Source: Gnetum montanum
Lineage: Eukaryota; Streptophyta; Gnetopsida; Gnetales; Gnetaceae
DNA: 64,000 nt
Assembly (NCBI GenBank): GCA_015680685.1
Contig: MNCI01014915.1
Coordinates: 301,103-365,102, forward strand
Reading direction: 5' to 3'
The position numbers and the translations under genes were made by a program. The notes under the pieces are model-generated. The model was not told the origin of the DNA and searched no databases. It saw nothing but the letters and a program-made list of their open reading frames with translations. Below, one piece after another: positions 1 to 12,574 of this stretch; position 1 is the stretch's first letter, and each line of letters opens with the position of its first letter.

Positions 1-1800
1 ATAGGAGTAGTATTCGTTGATTGTAGATTGCTATCTTTTGAGTGACATTTTTAGTGGGCTTTCAATATACGGTTAAACATGATTGAGACATGATTGATGA
101 TGTTGTATGGCTCATATTTACCAAAAATAAAAATTAATTTAAAATAAAACTATCCACTAGTATTAGTAAAGATAAAGTCCTATGTGTGTTGAGCATTCAC
201 TCTAGGAACCTATTGTCATACTCGTAAATTTATGCATTAACTATTGGATAATCAAACTATTTCACTGCTAGGTGTAAATGGACTAGTTGCTAAGAAAACA
301 AATTATTCATAGTTAGTGCACTAGGTTTTGATATACCCAATTCTCTTTACTAATAATAGAAATAAATATAAATGAAAGCATTGGTAAAAATTAACTATTA
401 ATTTACAAGAAAAGTAAAATACAAGAATGTAAATCTATTCTAATCTAAAGTATTACAATGTAAAGGAATCAATGTCAATATTTATTTAATTCATGGGTAG
501 AGCCAAGTATAACAACTTAAATAAAGAATTTAGACAAGTAACTTAGACATATGTTGCAGATATTTTTAACTAACATTGTAAGAGTTTTTCTACTTCTAAT
601 TAAAACTAGCTGATTTCTACCATTCTAAAATATATATTTATAGGCTAGGATGGGTACTACATCAGTGCATCTATGCTAATGCAAATGGAGTTGTGTGAGT
701 ATATCTATGCTAACACAGATGCACTGATGCATGTGTTAACTTAGTATTCAAAAATATGATTTCATCATATCCAAGATAAGGGCTACATTAGTGTTTCCTA
801 GCAAAACATTATATTTGTCTTAAGTTAGTCAACATAAAATGTTTGACATTTAATCATACCTTCATGGCTTATCAAAAATTTATTTTTTAAGTTATACAAA
901 ATAAACAAAGTCTAATTGCAAAACTTGTGGAGTAATCAGAACTAGATTACCAACATGACAAAATTACAAGTACTAAACTTAACAAAACTTTAAAGTCATT
1001 AAAATTTATATAAAAATTACATCATGATAAAATGATTATAACTGAATAACATTAAAAATTGCAAGCTAAGTAGCATAGGTCTTTTTGAATTACTATAGAA
1101 TAGACATATTCTTGTCCTTCTTAGTTTGAGAATTTTTTGTTTTCTAAACTTATTTTACAATTTCTACATGCACTAGAATATTAGGTTTATTCTCACTTCC
1201 TTTAGATTTTAATTACTATTGCATAATTTCATGTCTCATCTTGTAGCTTGGTCATTCAATCTCTTAGGTATCATCTACATTAAGGATTAAAAGATCAATG
1301 AGTTAACACTTAACTAGAAAGAAAATTTTTTATTTCCATCATAAGCTCTTATAGTTTCCATATAAGATCACAGATACAATGCAAGTTTTCATTCTATGTC
1401 ATCCTAAAATATTAATTTATCTTTATTTTTCTTAATTTTAAAATTTATAAATTCAAAAATTTCCAATTCTCCTTTTCCATGACTGAATTGTGACTCTTGT
1501 GCAAGTTGGTGTGAGATTTACAATAGATGATATTTTATGTTAATAGGAAAAGTTTTTAAATGATCAAATCAAAGAATTTTAAGATAAAAATAAATCACAT
1601 AGAATCCTACAACTTTTCTAATAAAAATGTAGCCAATCATTAGCAAACATTATTACAGTAGATCCCTTCCATAGTACACTTCCACCTTATCCTTAGATAA
1701 CCACTAAGCAAGATTTTTGTAGGCATCCTAGTAGTTTAATATCAATAAAAAAAGGATGTTTATCATTATTTTGCATAAATCTATGATATATTGTCATAAC
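1..1800. other. AT-rich sequence without a recognised gene
   Basis: No reading frame of useful length and no recognisable protein family. A 13-bp inverted repeat lies at 660-672 and 717-729 (arms CATCAGTGCATCT and AGATGCACTGATG), with ATCTATGCTAA repeated inside it. The stretch is the left flank into which element G1 inserted. It is probably older, decayed repeat DNA, but nothing in the sequence proves that. Confidence 0.5.
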
Positions 1801-1805
1801 ATATA

Positions 1806-2646
1806 TGATGAAACACATTTTTCTCATGCTCCAACGTCGAGTATCTAACATCGGGGTCTAGATACGATGTTAGGTATTTAACATCAGGGGGTATACACTA
1901 GCCTATAAATATAGTGCCTAGGCTCTCGATTTGGCATAAGCTTTTGGTCATTTTTCAGTCAAAGTAGTGAAGCTCTTATAGCTATTTTTTCCAAAGTTAA
2001 AATATTTTTTGAGTGCCTGTAGAAGGAGTCTAAGTGTGTACGATTATTTGTTTGAGCACTGATGTACCTAAGCGTAGTAGTGTGATGAGAATAAAAATGA
2101 ACTCTTTTGACAATCCTTACAACATTGAGAATAGATTAATATTTCTTTTAATGCACTTTACCTTTATGCTCTTTACTTTAATGCATTTAAATTGAGCAAT
2201 TTATTTCCAGTAATTAATTAACATAAGCATGACCACTTTGAGCATACATATAGTACTTGGCAACCCAAAAACGCTTAACGTTTGGTAGCCCAGCAGTGCT
2301 ATATGTGTTCATGATGTGTCCAAGAAAGTGGGGCAGTTACTTGTGTTAGGCTAGTTAGATAAAAAATGAGCTAGATCTTAAATTACTCTACCTTTCATCA
2401 TTGTTGTAGGCAACTAAACTCATAAGACATAAAATAAGAAAAATCATGTACCTCAATTACACTTAAACCATAACCATGAGTCTCACAAGCATAGTTAGGA
2501 AGACAACAAATGTTCTCAACACCCATTTCACTTCCTAGAAAAGCTAGTTCACTAAAGAACTATAAGCCCACAGAATTCGACTAGATTGCATGTAAATGCC
2601 TTAGTGATTTGTATGGTTGGGTGTAGGGGTACCTTGTCGCTCATCA
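1806..2646 (+). repeat. G1 5' LTR
   Basis: The 841-bp LTR begins TGATGAAAC and ends GCTCATCA. It aligns with 10637-12997 once the nested insertion is removed. The U3 part (1806-1900) contains repeated ACATC/GATGT-type inverted motifs. A TATA-like CCTATAAATATAG lies at about 1902-1914. The last part before the end, with GTATGGTTGGGTGTAGGGGT at 2611-2630, is shared with all other LTRs of this superfamily in the window. Confidence 0.9.
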
Positions 2647-2647
2647 T

Positions 2648-2665
2648 TGGAACCATTGCTGGGGA
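2648..2665 (+). other. G1 primer-binding site (tRNA-Asp type, degenerate)
   Basis: TGGAACCATTGCTGGGGA starts one base after the 5' LTR. The usual tRNA-Asp primer site of plant gypsy elements is TGGCGCCGTTGCCGGGGA. Fourteen of 18 positions agree and three of the four differences are C-to-T or G-to-A. Confidence 0.75.
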
Positions 2666-2807
2666 CCTTTTGGTTGTTTTTTGTGCTATCTAGGGCCTAG
2701 TGAAAAGTATTTAAATCATTGGAATGAACCTTAAAGTCACCTCACATCTTAAGATTACTACAACAATATTTAGAAACACATTGTGATTTTTATTTTTCTA
2801 ACTAAAA

Positions 2808-5190
2808 ATGTCTTCTTCTCATAGGAGTGATTCTTTGCCCAGGTTTGATAAAGCTTATTAACCAGTGCCTCAATAGTATTGAATAGCATATGCTCATCCT
2901 GATGAGTATGAACCAAACTTCACCTTTATCCTGCACCAGGATGAGCAGCTACGGTGGTGTGACATGGAGGGCAACATTATGTTGCTTCCCATCGATTCTT
3001 GTAATGCTCCACCAAATTATTATATGATATGGCCTTCAAGAACATCATGCTAAATATATTGTGCAAGATACTGATGTCAAGGATTATCATCCCACTCAGG
3101 AACAACATCTATAAGATCGAAAACTAGAACAACGCTATGAATCTTCGAAGGGAAAAAGATTTAATGATTCTCCATTCCTATTGTACCAACAACCTGGTGG
3201 AAAACCCATATAGGCCAAAACTAGAACTTGTAATCTATAATTCACAATCTTAGTTCTAGTAAAAATGGATCCAATGACAAAGAAGGATCTAGAGGTGAAA
3301 GTCAAGGTAGGGATGCAAACAAAAAGCAAGATCGTGATCATGATCACGATTATTGAAGAGGTGGAAGCGAGTACCACGATGGTGTTGGTTCTTCTTTCTC
3401 TTCCCCTTTGTTATCATCTTCTTCTTCTTCTAGCTTTGATTGTGATTGTAGAAGGTGAGACTGTGATGGAGGTAATCGAAATGAATAAAATGATTGATGG
3501 AACCAAAATGACCAAAGGGACAATCAGAAAAGGCAAGGTCAAGGGTGCAAACGTTCAAGAGAGGCACATTACGATGAATGAAGGGGTAGTCGAGGACATC
3601 ATAGGCATTATGATTAAGGCCTCGATGAGCCTTTACTTGCTACCAGAAGTATGTTTAATATTGTAGAGGTAGTAAGAATTCCAACAAGGCATGTGAAGGA
3701 TAGTTAGATCAGAAGGTTAGATATGAACAATATTTCTTGATTCGAAGGGGAACATAACTTTGATCTGCAAAATCATCTACAAGCTTTTCAAGATGCATGT
3801 GCCTTGTAGAACATAGAGAATCAGTGAAAAAACTTAAGTTATTTCCAAGGACACTCATCAAAGAAATAGAGAACTAGTACCAATCCTTAGAGTTGAAATC
3901 TATTAAATGATGGAGTACCATGTTGGAATTGTTTAATGATAAATATCAAACATACTCTAGAGTGTCCAACTTTAGAAGACAAATACAAGGATGGAAATAA
4001 GGAACAGACAAAGTTTTGGATGCTGCCATCGATCGATACTACTCCTTAATGCACAAATGTCCTAGCCATGGTTATTCTTAGCTGGATCAACTTCGCCACA
4101 TTATAGATTGGCTTCGATCAGAAATGAGGAGAACCCTTGGTGTCTATGCCCAAGGGTAATTGTCATAATTAAGTACCCATTAGATACAAAGACTAATCAA
4201 GCAGGTAGCCAAATAGGAGGGTGAATTAAGAAAAAGAGAAAGTGTAGAAGAGTATAATCATGAACCTTCCATGTGCAAGAGGGAGGTATGATTTTGCAAC
4301 AGTGAGGACAAATTCACATATGATAAGGTGGTGAATAGGAAAACCTTATCATTCCAAAAATTGCAATATAAAATTACGACCAAGGTTGATCAATTATAGG
4401 ACTCTATGGATAGTAGATTTTAAGCTGTCCTAAAAATTTCTAAAGAGTCCAAAGAATAAGGTAGTGATCATGAGCATAGGAGGCACAAGGAAGTTGAACG
4501 TGCCTATCACAAAGCTAAGGGAAAAATTGCTATGATAGAAGAGGTTGCAGAAAGTGAATTAGATGATGATGGTGGATGTGACATCTATCAATATGTACAT
4601 CCTAAGGAATGTTTCCCCATCGTGTCACATTTATAGGACTCTAAGTTGTATGCTTTAAATCCACGACTAACATAAAGGAAAAAATCCAAAATATTACCTT
4701 ATCCTCAAGGTAATTTCAAGCAATTCCATCAACAACAGCAATATTACCCAAGTGGACCTTCACCACAACTGTATGAGTAGTATCAATCATGGCAGCAACC
4801 ACAATCATGGGCACTGGCACCACCAAGGTTGCAATACCCTTATTGACAGCCTGATCCATACGGTTACTACATTCAACAACCCTTGTCTCCACATGATTCC
4901 TCTAGTCACATTTCTACTTTTCAACCTCACTACCACCCTTCTAATTATTATCAAACTCATTCTCCACATGAAAGAAGGGATACCACCTCTTACCCTTATC
5001 CCATTCCTATCCTTGCACATGTTCCTCCTTCACCTGCATAGCTACCACTTGCTCCACCTATGTGGGGTGAGCTACCAACTCAACCACAGCAACGTAATGC
5101 TATGAGGATTGTTAATCTACAACCAGTTCATCAATTGAATGGGTCAAATACTCAATCAAAGAAAAGATCTTTCTTTTGACCTTGTAGTCC
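2808..5190 (+). pseudogene. gag: G1 gag (broken)
   Basis: Structural capsid/nucleocapsid protein of the retrotransposon. The frame opens at an ATG at 2808 (MSSSHRSDS). An N-terminal block (FTFILHQDEQLRW...DMEGNI) has a close counterpart in G2. The capsid core, around 3690-4250, begins with LDMNNI and continues through several frames; G2 and G3 have the same core. The C-terminal part (about 4690-5190) is proline- and glutamine-rich. Many TAG codons and several frameshifts interrupt it, so no gag could be made. I saw no zinc knuckle. The start is supported by the equivalent ATG in G2. Confidence 0.75.
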
Positions 5191-5200
5191 ATCTAAACCC

Positions 5201-5896
5201 TTGATTACACTCATGATTGACAACCTTGCTCCTGCATCTTCCTTTGTATCCAATACCTTTGACTCCCCTTCAAATGAAAATCTACCTAGGATCCATACTG
5301 TCATGTTTACTCATACTATATCTAATTGGATCCATGCTGGAAGCCTTTCCCAGAAATTAGCCAATCTTGGAAGTCCTTTGATTTATTTGTAGATTTTTGG
5401 GAATGAATTTTGCAAGGCTTTCCTAGATTCAAGTTTTGGTGTTAATTTAATTTCTCATGAGATGTACATTGCATGGAACCTACCTCCTCTTAAGAAGAGC
5501 AATATAAGATTAGAATTGGTAGACTAGTCCATCATTGTTCTATTGGGATTGGTAAAAGAAATTGTGACCACTATCTGTGGGTGGTCTTATCTTGCTAATT
5601 TCCTAATAATCAAAGTGGAGAACTGCAAAGTGGATTTTCCAATCATCATGGGAAGGACATGGCTGAGCATCATTGATGCAAGAGTGAGCATCAGAGATCT
5701 TTCCCTAGAAATATCTAAAGAAAATGCATTCGAAAAGATCGAGAAGAAGAGAGTTCCATGCATCGCGTACAATGATACTGAGTGCAATTATGTGAAAAAA
5801 CTCTGGGTCATCAAGCAAGCATCTATCTCTGCATGTAAGCAATGTGCATTAGAAGTAGAAATCCAAAGATGTATGTATGCACCAACTACAAAATAG
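5201..5896 (+). pseudogene. G1 aspartic protease (broken)
   Basis: Retropepsin-type protease that would cut the polyprotein. The order is a lead segment (FTHTISNWIHAGSL), an active-site region AFLDSSFGVNL where the family has DSG, and later IIMGRTWLS, the counterpart of the family's ILGR motif. The catalytic Gly is Ser here, and TAG codons at 5391 and 5524 break the frame. The region is collinear with the intact protease of G3 (61446-62411). Inactive on both counts. Confidence 0.85.
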
Positions 5897-6122
5897 GAAG
5901 GCACCCAGTCATTGATCGCTGATTCTGAGAGTAGAACACTTTACATGGAACCAAATGAGAGCCTAACATGTGCATATGTTGCTAGCATGGATGAACTAGG
6001 GTAAGTTCATCACCAACTCTCTGATGATACAAATGATGATACTCATTTGGAAGAGTTATAAATTCCTAAAAATTTCAAGCAAGAGTCCCTTGAATTGAAA
6101 ATGCTATTGGCAGGAATGGAAT

Positions 6123-7043
6123 GTGTTTTTGAAAAATGGGAAGCTAATCATAATTAATGTAAATCTTTCTCTAGATCTAAAAAAGATGCTATTGAAGGTA
6201 GTTAAAAAATGGTTAGTAGCTTTTTCTTGGTCATATCCTGAACTCACAGGGATTGATCCTAGGATATGCTGGCATCGCATCTACACTAATCTAGCCATGA
6301 AGCCAAAAAGATAGCCATAGAGGTAGTTGAACCCAAAATTGAAGCAGATCATCAAGGAGGAAATTGAGCAACTCCTCAAGGTAGGGTTCATTTATCCCAT
6401 TGCAGATAGTGAGTGGATTAGTCCACTCATAATTGTACCAAAGAAAGGTGCCAAGTGGTAGGTCTACATTGATTTTTGGTTGTTGAATATGGAAACATTC
6501 AAAGATTATTTTTTGTTGTCATTTGTGGATTAGGTGTTAGGCACAATCTCTAGGCATTGCTACTACAATTTTTTAGATGGTTATAGTGGCTATAACCAAA
6601 TTTAAATTACACCAAAAGACTAAGCAAAGACAAAATTCATGAGTCCCTAGGGATCTTTTGCATATTGCAAGATGCCATTTGATGTATGCAATGCTTTTGC
6701 TACATTCCAACACATGGTTTTGAGCATTTTTCAATAGCAGATTAGTAGTAGTGTAGAAGTCTTCATGGATGACTCCTCCACTTATGGAGCTACATTTGAG
6801 TAGGCCTTGGACTGCCTTGAGCAAGTGCTAAAACAATGTGTCAAAACCAATTTGCAGCTCAATTTGCAAAATAGTCACTTAATGGTTTAGGAAGGCATTG
6901 TATTAGGGCACAAAATATTGCAAGTAGGAATTGAGGTAGACCCTGAGAAAATAAGGATCATCCAAGCAATAACCCTTCAACTAGAAATTGTCAACCTTAG
7001 ATATATTGGCTACTATCGGTGATTCATAGAGAATTTTTCTAAG
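6123..7043 (+). pseudogene. G1 reverse transcriptase (broken, cut at N 7044)
   Basis: Gypsy reverse transcriptase. Visible in order: the lead block (WSYPELTGIDP near 6230), IIKEEIEQLLKVGFIYPI, SPLIIVPKKGAKW with fingers residues, FLDGYSGYNQI, FAYCKMPFDVCNA, the catalytic FMDD at about 6759-6770, and the thumb end near 7015-7040. Several in-frame stops are TAG at glutamine or arginine positions. The frame runs into the N at 7044. Comparison with G2 shows about 330 bases are missing there, from the RT thumb to the RNase H C-terminus. Confidence 0.88.
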
Positions 7044-7044
7044 N

Positions 7045-7190
7045 AAATTTTAGGCATTATGTGCTTAGATACAAGGTGTTTGTGCACATAGACCACAGTG
7101 CCATCCACTTCTTGATGAACAAGCCAATGGTGAGCCCTCGTGTTGTATGGTGGCTAGTGATCTTATAGGAATTTAATCTTACGATGGTAG
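7045..7190 (+). pseudogene. G1 RNase H C-terminal remnant
   Basis: Directly after the N the translation gives RHYVLRYKVFVHIDHSAIHF followed by LMNKPM. This is the RNase H / connection segment that precedes integrase in gypsy elements and is also seen in G2 near 45970. The N-terminal part of RNase H, with the catalytic acidic residues, is absent from the assembly. Confidence 0.75.
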
Positions 7191-7191
7191 A

Positions 7192-8275
7192 TTGAAATAC
7201 ATTGAGAATGTGGTCACTGATCACTTGTCTTGGTTGCAATGGGACAACAAAGAGGAAGAAGATCTATTATCTGATATGTTTCCTAATGAACTCCTCTTTA
7301 TTGGAGCTATAACTGAACAATTTTCCAATAAGCCTAAATGGTATGATGGCATTCTCATCTATCTTCTTACTTAGGAGATGCCACAAGGGTCAAACCACCA
7401 GAAGAAATAGCATTTTCTTCACCAAGTAAAACACTTCATGGAGATCAATGAACACCTCTATAAGGTATGCATTGATGGCCTAGTTCGTTGGTGTGTCCAT
7501 AATGCTGATCAATTTCACGTTCTCCAAGATGCTCATGAAGGTCCTTGTGAAGGACACTATGCTAGGAGATGCACGTCCATTAAAATCCTGATGGCAGGCT
7601 ACTATTGGCCAACAATCTTTAGGGATGCTCAACATTACATTCGCTCATGTAAACAATGCCAACGAGATGGTGGAATGACTGCTCAAATGGAGAGACTTCA
7701 ACAATGGATTCAACCACTGGAACCCTTCAACATCTGGGGCATTGATTTCATGGGTCCCATCACACCCATGTCAAATGGAAAGGTATACATCATAGTCACT
7801 GTTGACTATTATACAAAATGAGCAGAAGTAGTAGCCATCATTGATTATACATCTTCTACTATTTCTCCATTTGTACACCAAAATGTTGTAAACAGGTTTA
7901 GGGGTGCCACGTGCATTAATTTCTAATGATAGAACTTTACAAGCACTAATTTTTGGAAGCTCATGCAATGCTTGAGGGTTAAACATATACTCACAACACC
8001 CTACCACCCTCAAGCTAATGGTCAAGCTAAGGTTAGTAATAGGGAAATCACAAGGATTCTAACAAGAACTGTTAGAAAATATAGGAAAGACTAGAGCACA
8101 AAACTCAACAATGTCCTTTGGGCCTATCGCTCAACATGGAAACTTCCTATAGGCTACTCTCCCTACAAGCTTGTGTACGAAGAATTACCAACACTTCCTA
8201 TTCAATCCAAGCTCCATACACTTTCAACCACTTATGACCTTGACATTGACTTAAGTCTAGCCTAAAAAGAAAGAC
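7192..8275 (+). pseudogene. G1 integrase (broken)
   Basis: Integrase that would insert the cDNA. The zinc-binding HHCC domain shows HEGPCEGHYARR followed by CKQCQRD near 7530-7670. The catalytic core starts with WGIDFMGPI near 7735-7760, the second acidic residue falls in ISNDRT near 7917, and the third block GQAKVSNREI near 8022-8050 has Lys where the catalytic Glu belongs. Stops at 7819 and 7924 interrupt it. One open stretch, 7438-7821, is the longest readable piece of G1. The Glu-to-Lys change would abolish strand transfer even without the stops. Confidence 0.88.
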
Positions 8276-10636
8276 TAATGAATCCATGCTAGATGAAAAT
8301 CGATTAGTAGCCATATCATCTAATGAGTTGCACAAGGCCTATAACAAAAAGCATCATGACCTACAAATTAGAAAAGTCAAATTTCAACTGGGAGATAAGG
8401 TTCTCTAGTAGAACCCCACACATGTAGCTCAATGAACTAAGTTTCAAACATTGTGGGAAGGACCTTACATTATTTATGAGATTTTTCCTTTTGGGGCCAT
8501 GATGATCTACAAACTTGAGAGCCAAACAAGAAACAATTGGTCAACATACAAAAAATTAAACCTTTTCATGAACATAAGCCAACTAATACAACAAAAGCCT
8601 CATTAGATGGACAACCATGCTCCATATTTCAGATCTCCTCCTTTCAAGTTAGTTGTGGGGGAGATGGCCATCCATGCTAATCATATAAGCAGCTCCTTAG
8701 TTTTTTAACTTTTTATTTTACAACTTTTTTTACACATTCTTTATTTTACATCTTCTTGTTTTCATGTTATTAATATTTTCTAATTTTTTTACACCATCAT
8801 TAATACATTTTCTATTTCTTGAATATTTTACACTTTATTTTATCATGGTGTGATCTTCCAAATTTTTATTAATAAGTGCCAATAGAAATGGTAATGTGTT
8901 GCTTGATGGTGGTATGTACTATTTTTGTTATTTAATTGTTGGTGTCTGGTTTTTGACTTTGAATTCCATTAGAAATAATTAGAACATGGTTTCTTTTTCA
9001 TGTAATAGGTAGTGAGTCCACAACATCCACCCATCCACAAAGTCTATGGTTCTTCTTGTTCTAGAAATGTGTAGTCCCTTTTTCATTAACAAAACATTAA
9101 TAAATTTGTGACTTTGGTAGTTTTGGGAATTGGGAAGGATTTAAAGGTTTGAACAAGGTATGGCTTCAAGGGGATTCAACATTCTTTGTGCCCTTTTTTT
9201 TACTTGGGTACATGTGTGTTTTCATGGATTTCTTATCGTTCCATGTCAGCCAATAGAAGGACATTGAATAAGTCCTTTCATGGTGTGGTTCTCATAAAAA
9301 GAAAATGATGAGAATTCAAAGCACACCCCTTGGACAAGATAAATGCATATGTCTTCGCATGGTGTGGTTATCATTAGAAAAAAATGATGAGAATTCAAAG
9401 CACACCCCTTAGATAGAATAAATGGACTATAAGCATTGGTTATGGGACTTATCTCTCTAACTAAGGCCCTTCCTCACTTCCTACTTCTTCTTTAATAAGG
9501 AACAATGGTTGTTCTATGGGAGCACTCTTGTGTCCCAGGGGATGGACTAGTCTTAGAATGATGATGTGAAGTCACTGAAAGTGGTTGGTTTTGGTCTGGA
9601 CTAAGGATGGATCCTATCAAGTTATTTAACTACAAAATCCACAAGGGGATTCATGTGACCTTAATTAGGAACTTCATTCCACACACACTCTCTCATCCAT
9701 CTATGCTTTCCATGTTTCACCTCACTTCTAGTTTCATGTTCTAGTTCGATGTCCTGGTTTGATGTGTCAGAATTCTTAGTTAGTTTCTTCGAGGTTTTCA
9801 TACTTAACCTTTTGTAACCATTAATCATCTAGAGAGCCCACAAACTCTTTGGTTTGAAGTTATGTAAGGGCATAAGAGGCCTATGCCTACTTTGTGGAGG
9901 ATCCACTTACATATCTTTTGGTTGGGTTAGTTAAGTTCTTTATCCTTAGACACTCTTACAATCAAATTCTTTTTGTTTACCCCATCAATGACATCCAATT
10001 GTGCACATATTTAAAACACTTTTAGTGAACTTTTCTTTTTATTATTGTGAATTATTACACCATCTTCAAATATTTCCTTATGTTAAACTTTTTCAATTTA
10101 ATGGACTGCTTATTTATTTTACCCTATTTGTCAGCCTTCCCACTAACACTACTGAAGGAATCAATCTACCACAATCACAACTTAGTTGAGTGTAACTACC
10201 AACATGATAAGGCATTTAAAAGCTATGCAAGGTAAGGCATTTAAAAGCTATGTGTTACATATTGCATACTACTTTGTGATTCTATTGTGATTGTAGTGGA
10301 AAGCATGAACTAGAAGTAGGACTATGTTCACCAAGGATGATGCAATAGTACCATACAATGAGGACCATTCATGATCATTGGATCTCTTCTCTCTCATTCT
10401 TTAGTTACCAAGAGGTGTTGGATGTCAGTGTTATCTAGGGTGTTCACTTCTCTTATCATGAACACCCAATTTTGTAAAATATTGTATCTTTGTAGATGTG
10501 GGCACTTAGAGTCTGTTGTTCCATTTGAGTCAGTTTGTATGCTAGTCAATAATCCCATACCTTCCCAATATTTTTTAAAGAACTTATTCCTCCTCTTCTA
10601 CACTTGAGGACAAGTTTTCATTTAGTCATGGGGGTA
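8276..10636 (+). other. G1 3' untranslated region and polypurine tract
   Basis: No coding frame. It begins after the integrase C-terminus with GTGGGGGAGATGG at about 8654-8666, a segment also present in G2 (about 44370) and G3 (about 61610). A T-rich tract follows, then a directly repeated block at about 9270-9410 (CATGGTGTGGTT...GATGAGAATTCAAAGCACACC, twice). It ends with CTTGAGGACAAGTTTTCATT near 10605 and ATGGGGG at 10628-10634, the likely polypurine tract. G3 has nearly the same sequence at the mirror position. No ORF3 is present here, unlike G2. Confidence 0.75.
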
Positions 10637-11897
10637 TGATAAAACATATTTTTCTCATGTTCTGATGTCTCGTATCTGATGTCGGAGTTGCAACATTAGG
10701 TATTCAATGTCGAGGTCTGGATGCGACATCGGGTATCCCATGTCAGGAGGTATACATTGGCCTATAAATATAATGCTTGGGCTCTCGATTTGGCATTAGT
10801 TTTTGGTCATTTTTTAGTCAAAGTAGCAAAGCTCCCATAGTTTATTTTCTCAAAAGTTAGAATATTTTTTGAGTGTCCACAAAAGGAGTCTAAGTGTGTA
10901 TGATTTTTTGTTTGAGCACTGATGTACCTAAGTGCAGTAGTATGACAGGAATAAAAAAAACTCTTTTGATAATCCTTGTAGCACTGAGAATAGATTAATA
11001 ATTCTTTTAATGTACTTTACCTTTATGCTCTTTACTTTAATGCATTTAAATTGAGCAATTTATTTCCAACAGTTAATGAACATAAGCACAACCACATTGA
11101 GCATACATATAGTACTTGGTAAGCCAACAACACTTAACATTTGGTAGCCCAGTAGTGCTATATGTGTTCAAGATGTGTCCAAGAAAGAGGGGCAATTACT
11201 TGTGTGATGGGACGTGATATCACATAGGCCAAAATATCGCGTCAGCCCCTGTGATATCGGTTATGCGATATCGTGGCCCGTTGCCTTGTCTATAAATAAG
11301 AGGTAGCTTTCCCTTGAAAGATCTATCTAGATCTAGACTCTTAGCTAAACTCTGGCAGTTTTACCATTCCAGAGATAGAATAATTTCCATGTGCCTGCAA
11401 TAGGAGTCTCAAAGTGAACACATCTTTATTCGAGAAAATTATACTTAAGCACACATTTGTGTACGACAATAAAGATGAACTTTCTGATAAACCTTACAGT
11501 ACATGGACTAAGCTAAATAGGACTTAATTACTATTGAATGTTTAAATGCTTTCTTAGATAATTAAATCTCTCTCAACCCTCAACTCTCCTAGTTAAGTGC
11601 ATTCAATACGACCGCTTCGAGCATGTGTGCTACGCTTGGTAACCTAGTAACAAATAGTGTTTGGTAATCCCAGTAGCGTTGCACTAGTTCAGGGTGTGTA
11701 CAACAAGTGAGAACAGATACTGATGCTAGGACAATTAGAACTTAGTTAATTAAAGGTAGTCAATTAGCCTCTTCACCCCTTACCTCTTAGCATAGGTGAT
11801 AAAAAGATAAAAGACATAAAAATCACATGCCTCAAGCTTACTTAACCATACAACCGTGACAAATACAAGTAAGCTTGGGAAGACAACGATTGATTAA

Positions 11898-12574
11898 TGA
11901 TGAGATGCGATTCGCATAGGCCACGATATCGCGTTGTCCCCTGCGATATCGCGTACGTGATATCATGGTGCACTGTCATATCTATAAATAAGAGGTGGCT
12001 CTCCCTTGTTTCCTCATCCTAGGCTAGAAGTAGGGAAACTCTGGCAGATTGATCACTCCAGAGATAGAATATTTTCCATGTGCCCACAATAGGAGTCCTA
12101 AAGTGAACGGATCTTTATTCGAGCAGCATTGTACTTGAACACAAGTTGTGTACAGCAATAAAGATGAACTTCCTGGATAAACCTTGTAGTGCATGGAATA
12201 GGATTTTATTTATNNNNNNNNNNNNNNNNNNNNNNNNNNNNNNNNNNNNNNNNNNNNNNNNNNNNNNNNNNNNNNNNNNNNNNNNNNNNNNNNNNNNNNN
12301 NNNNNNNNNNNNNNNNNNNNNNNNNNNNNNNNNNNNNNNNNNNNNNNNNNNNNNNNNNNNNNNNNNNNNNNNNNNNNNNNNNNNNNNNNNNNNNNNNNNN
12401 NNNNNNNNNNNNNNNNNNNNNNNNNNNNNNNNNNNNNNNNNNNNNNNNNNNNNNNNNNNNNNNNNNNNNNNNNNNNNNNNNNNNNNNNNNNNNNNNNNNN
12501 NNNNNNNNNNNNNNNNNNNNNNTGCTACGCTCGTATTCCTATGGTTGAGTGTAGGGGTACCTCGCCACTCATCA
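11898..12574 (+). mobile_element. S2: solo LTR nested in S1, partly unsequenced
   Basis: It begins TGATGAGATGCG and ends CCACTCATCA. The flanks are ATTAA (11893-11897) and ACTAA (12575-12579). Removing 11898-12574 and one flank copy restores the S1 LTR, as judged against the LTR of G3. The GATATCGCG repeats lie at 11920-11970 and a TATA box at 11981-11991. Positions 12214-12522 are N, so much of the body is unknown and the true length may differ. Confidence 0.85.
12214..12522. other. Assembly gap (309 N)
   Basis: A run of N inside solo LTR S2. Reading frames spanning it have no meaning. Confidence 1.

Noticed and set aside
3135-3377. Minus-strand open frame of 80 codons with a hydrophobic start
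   Set aside because: Antisense to the G1 gag; no family resemblance.
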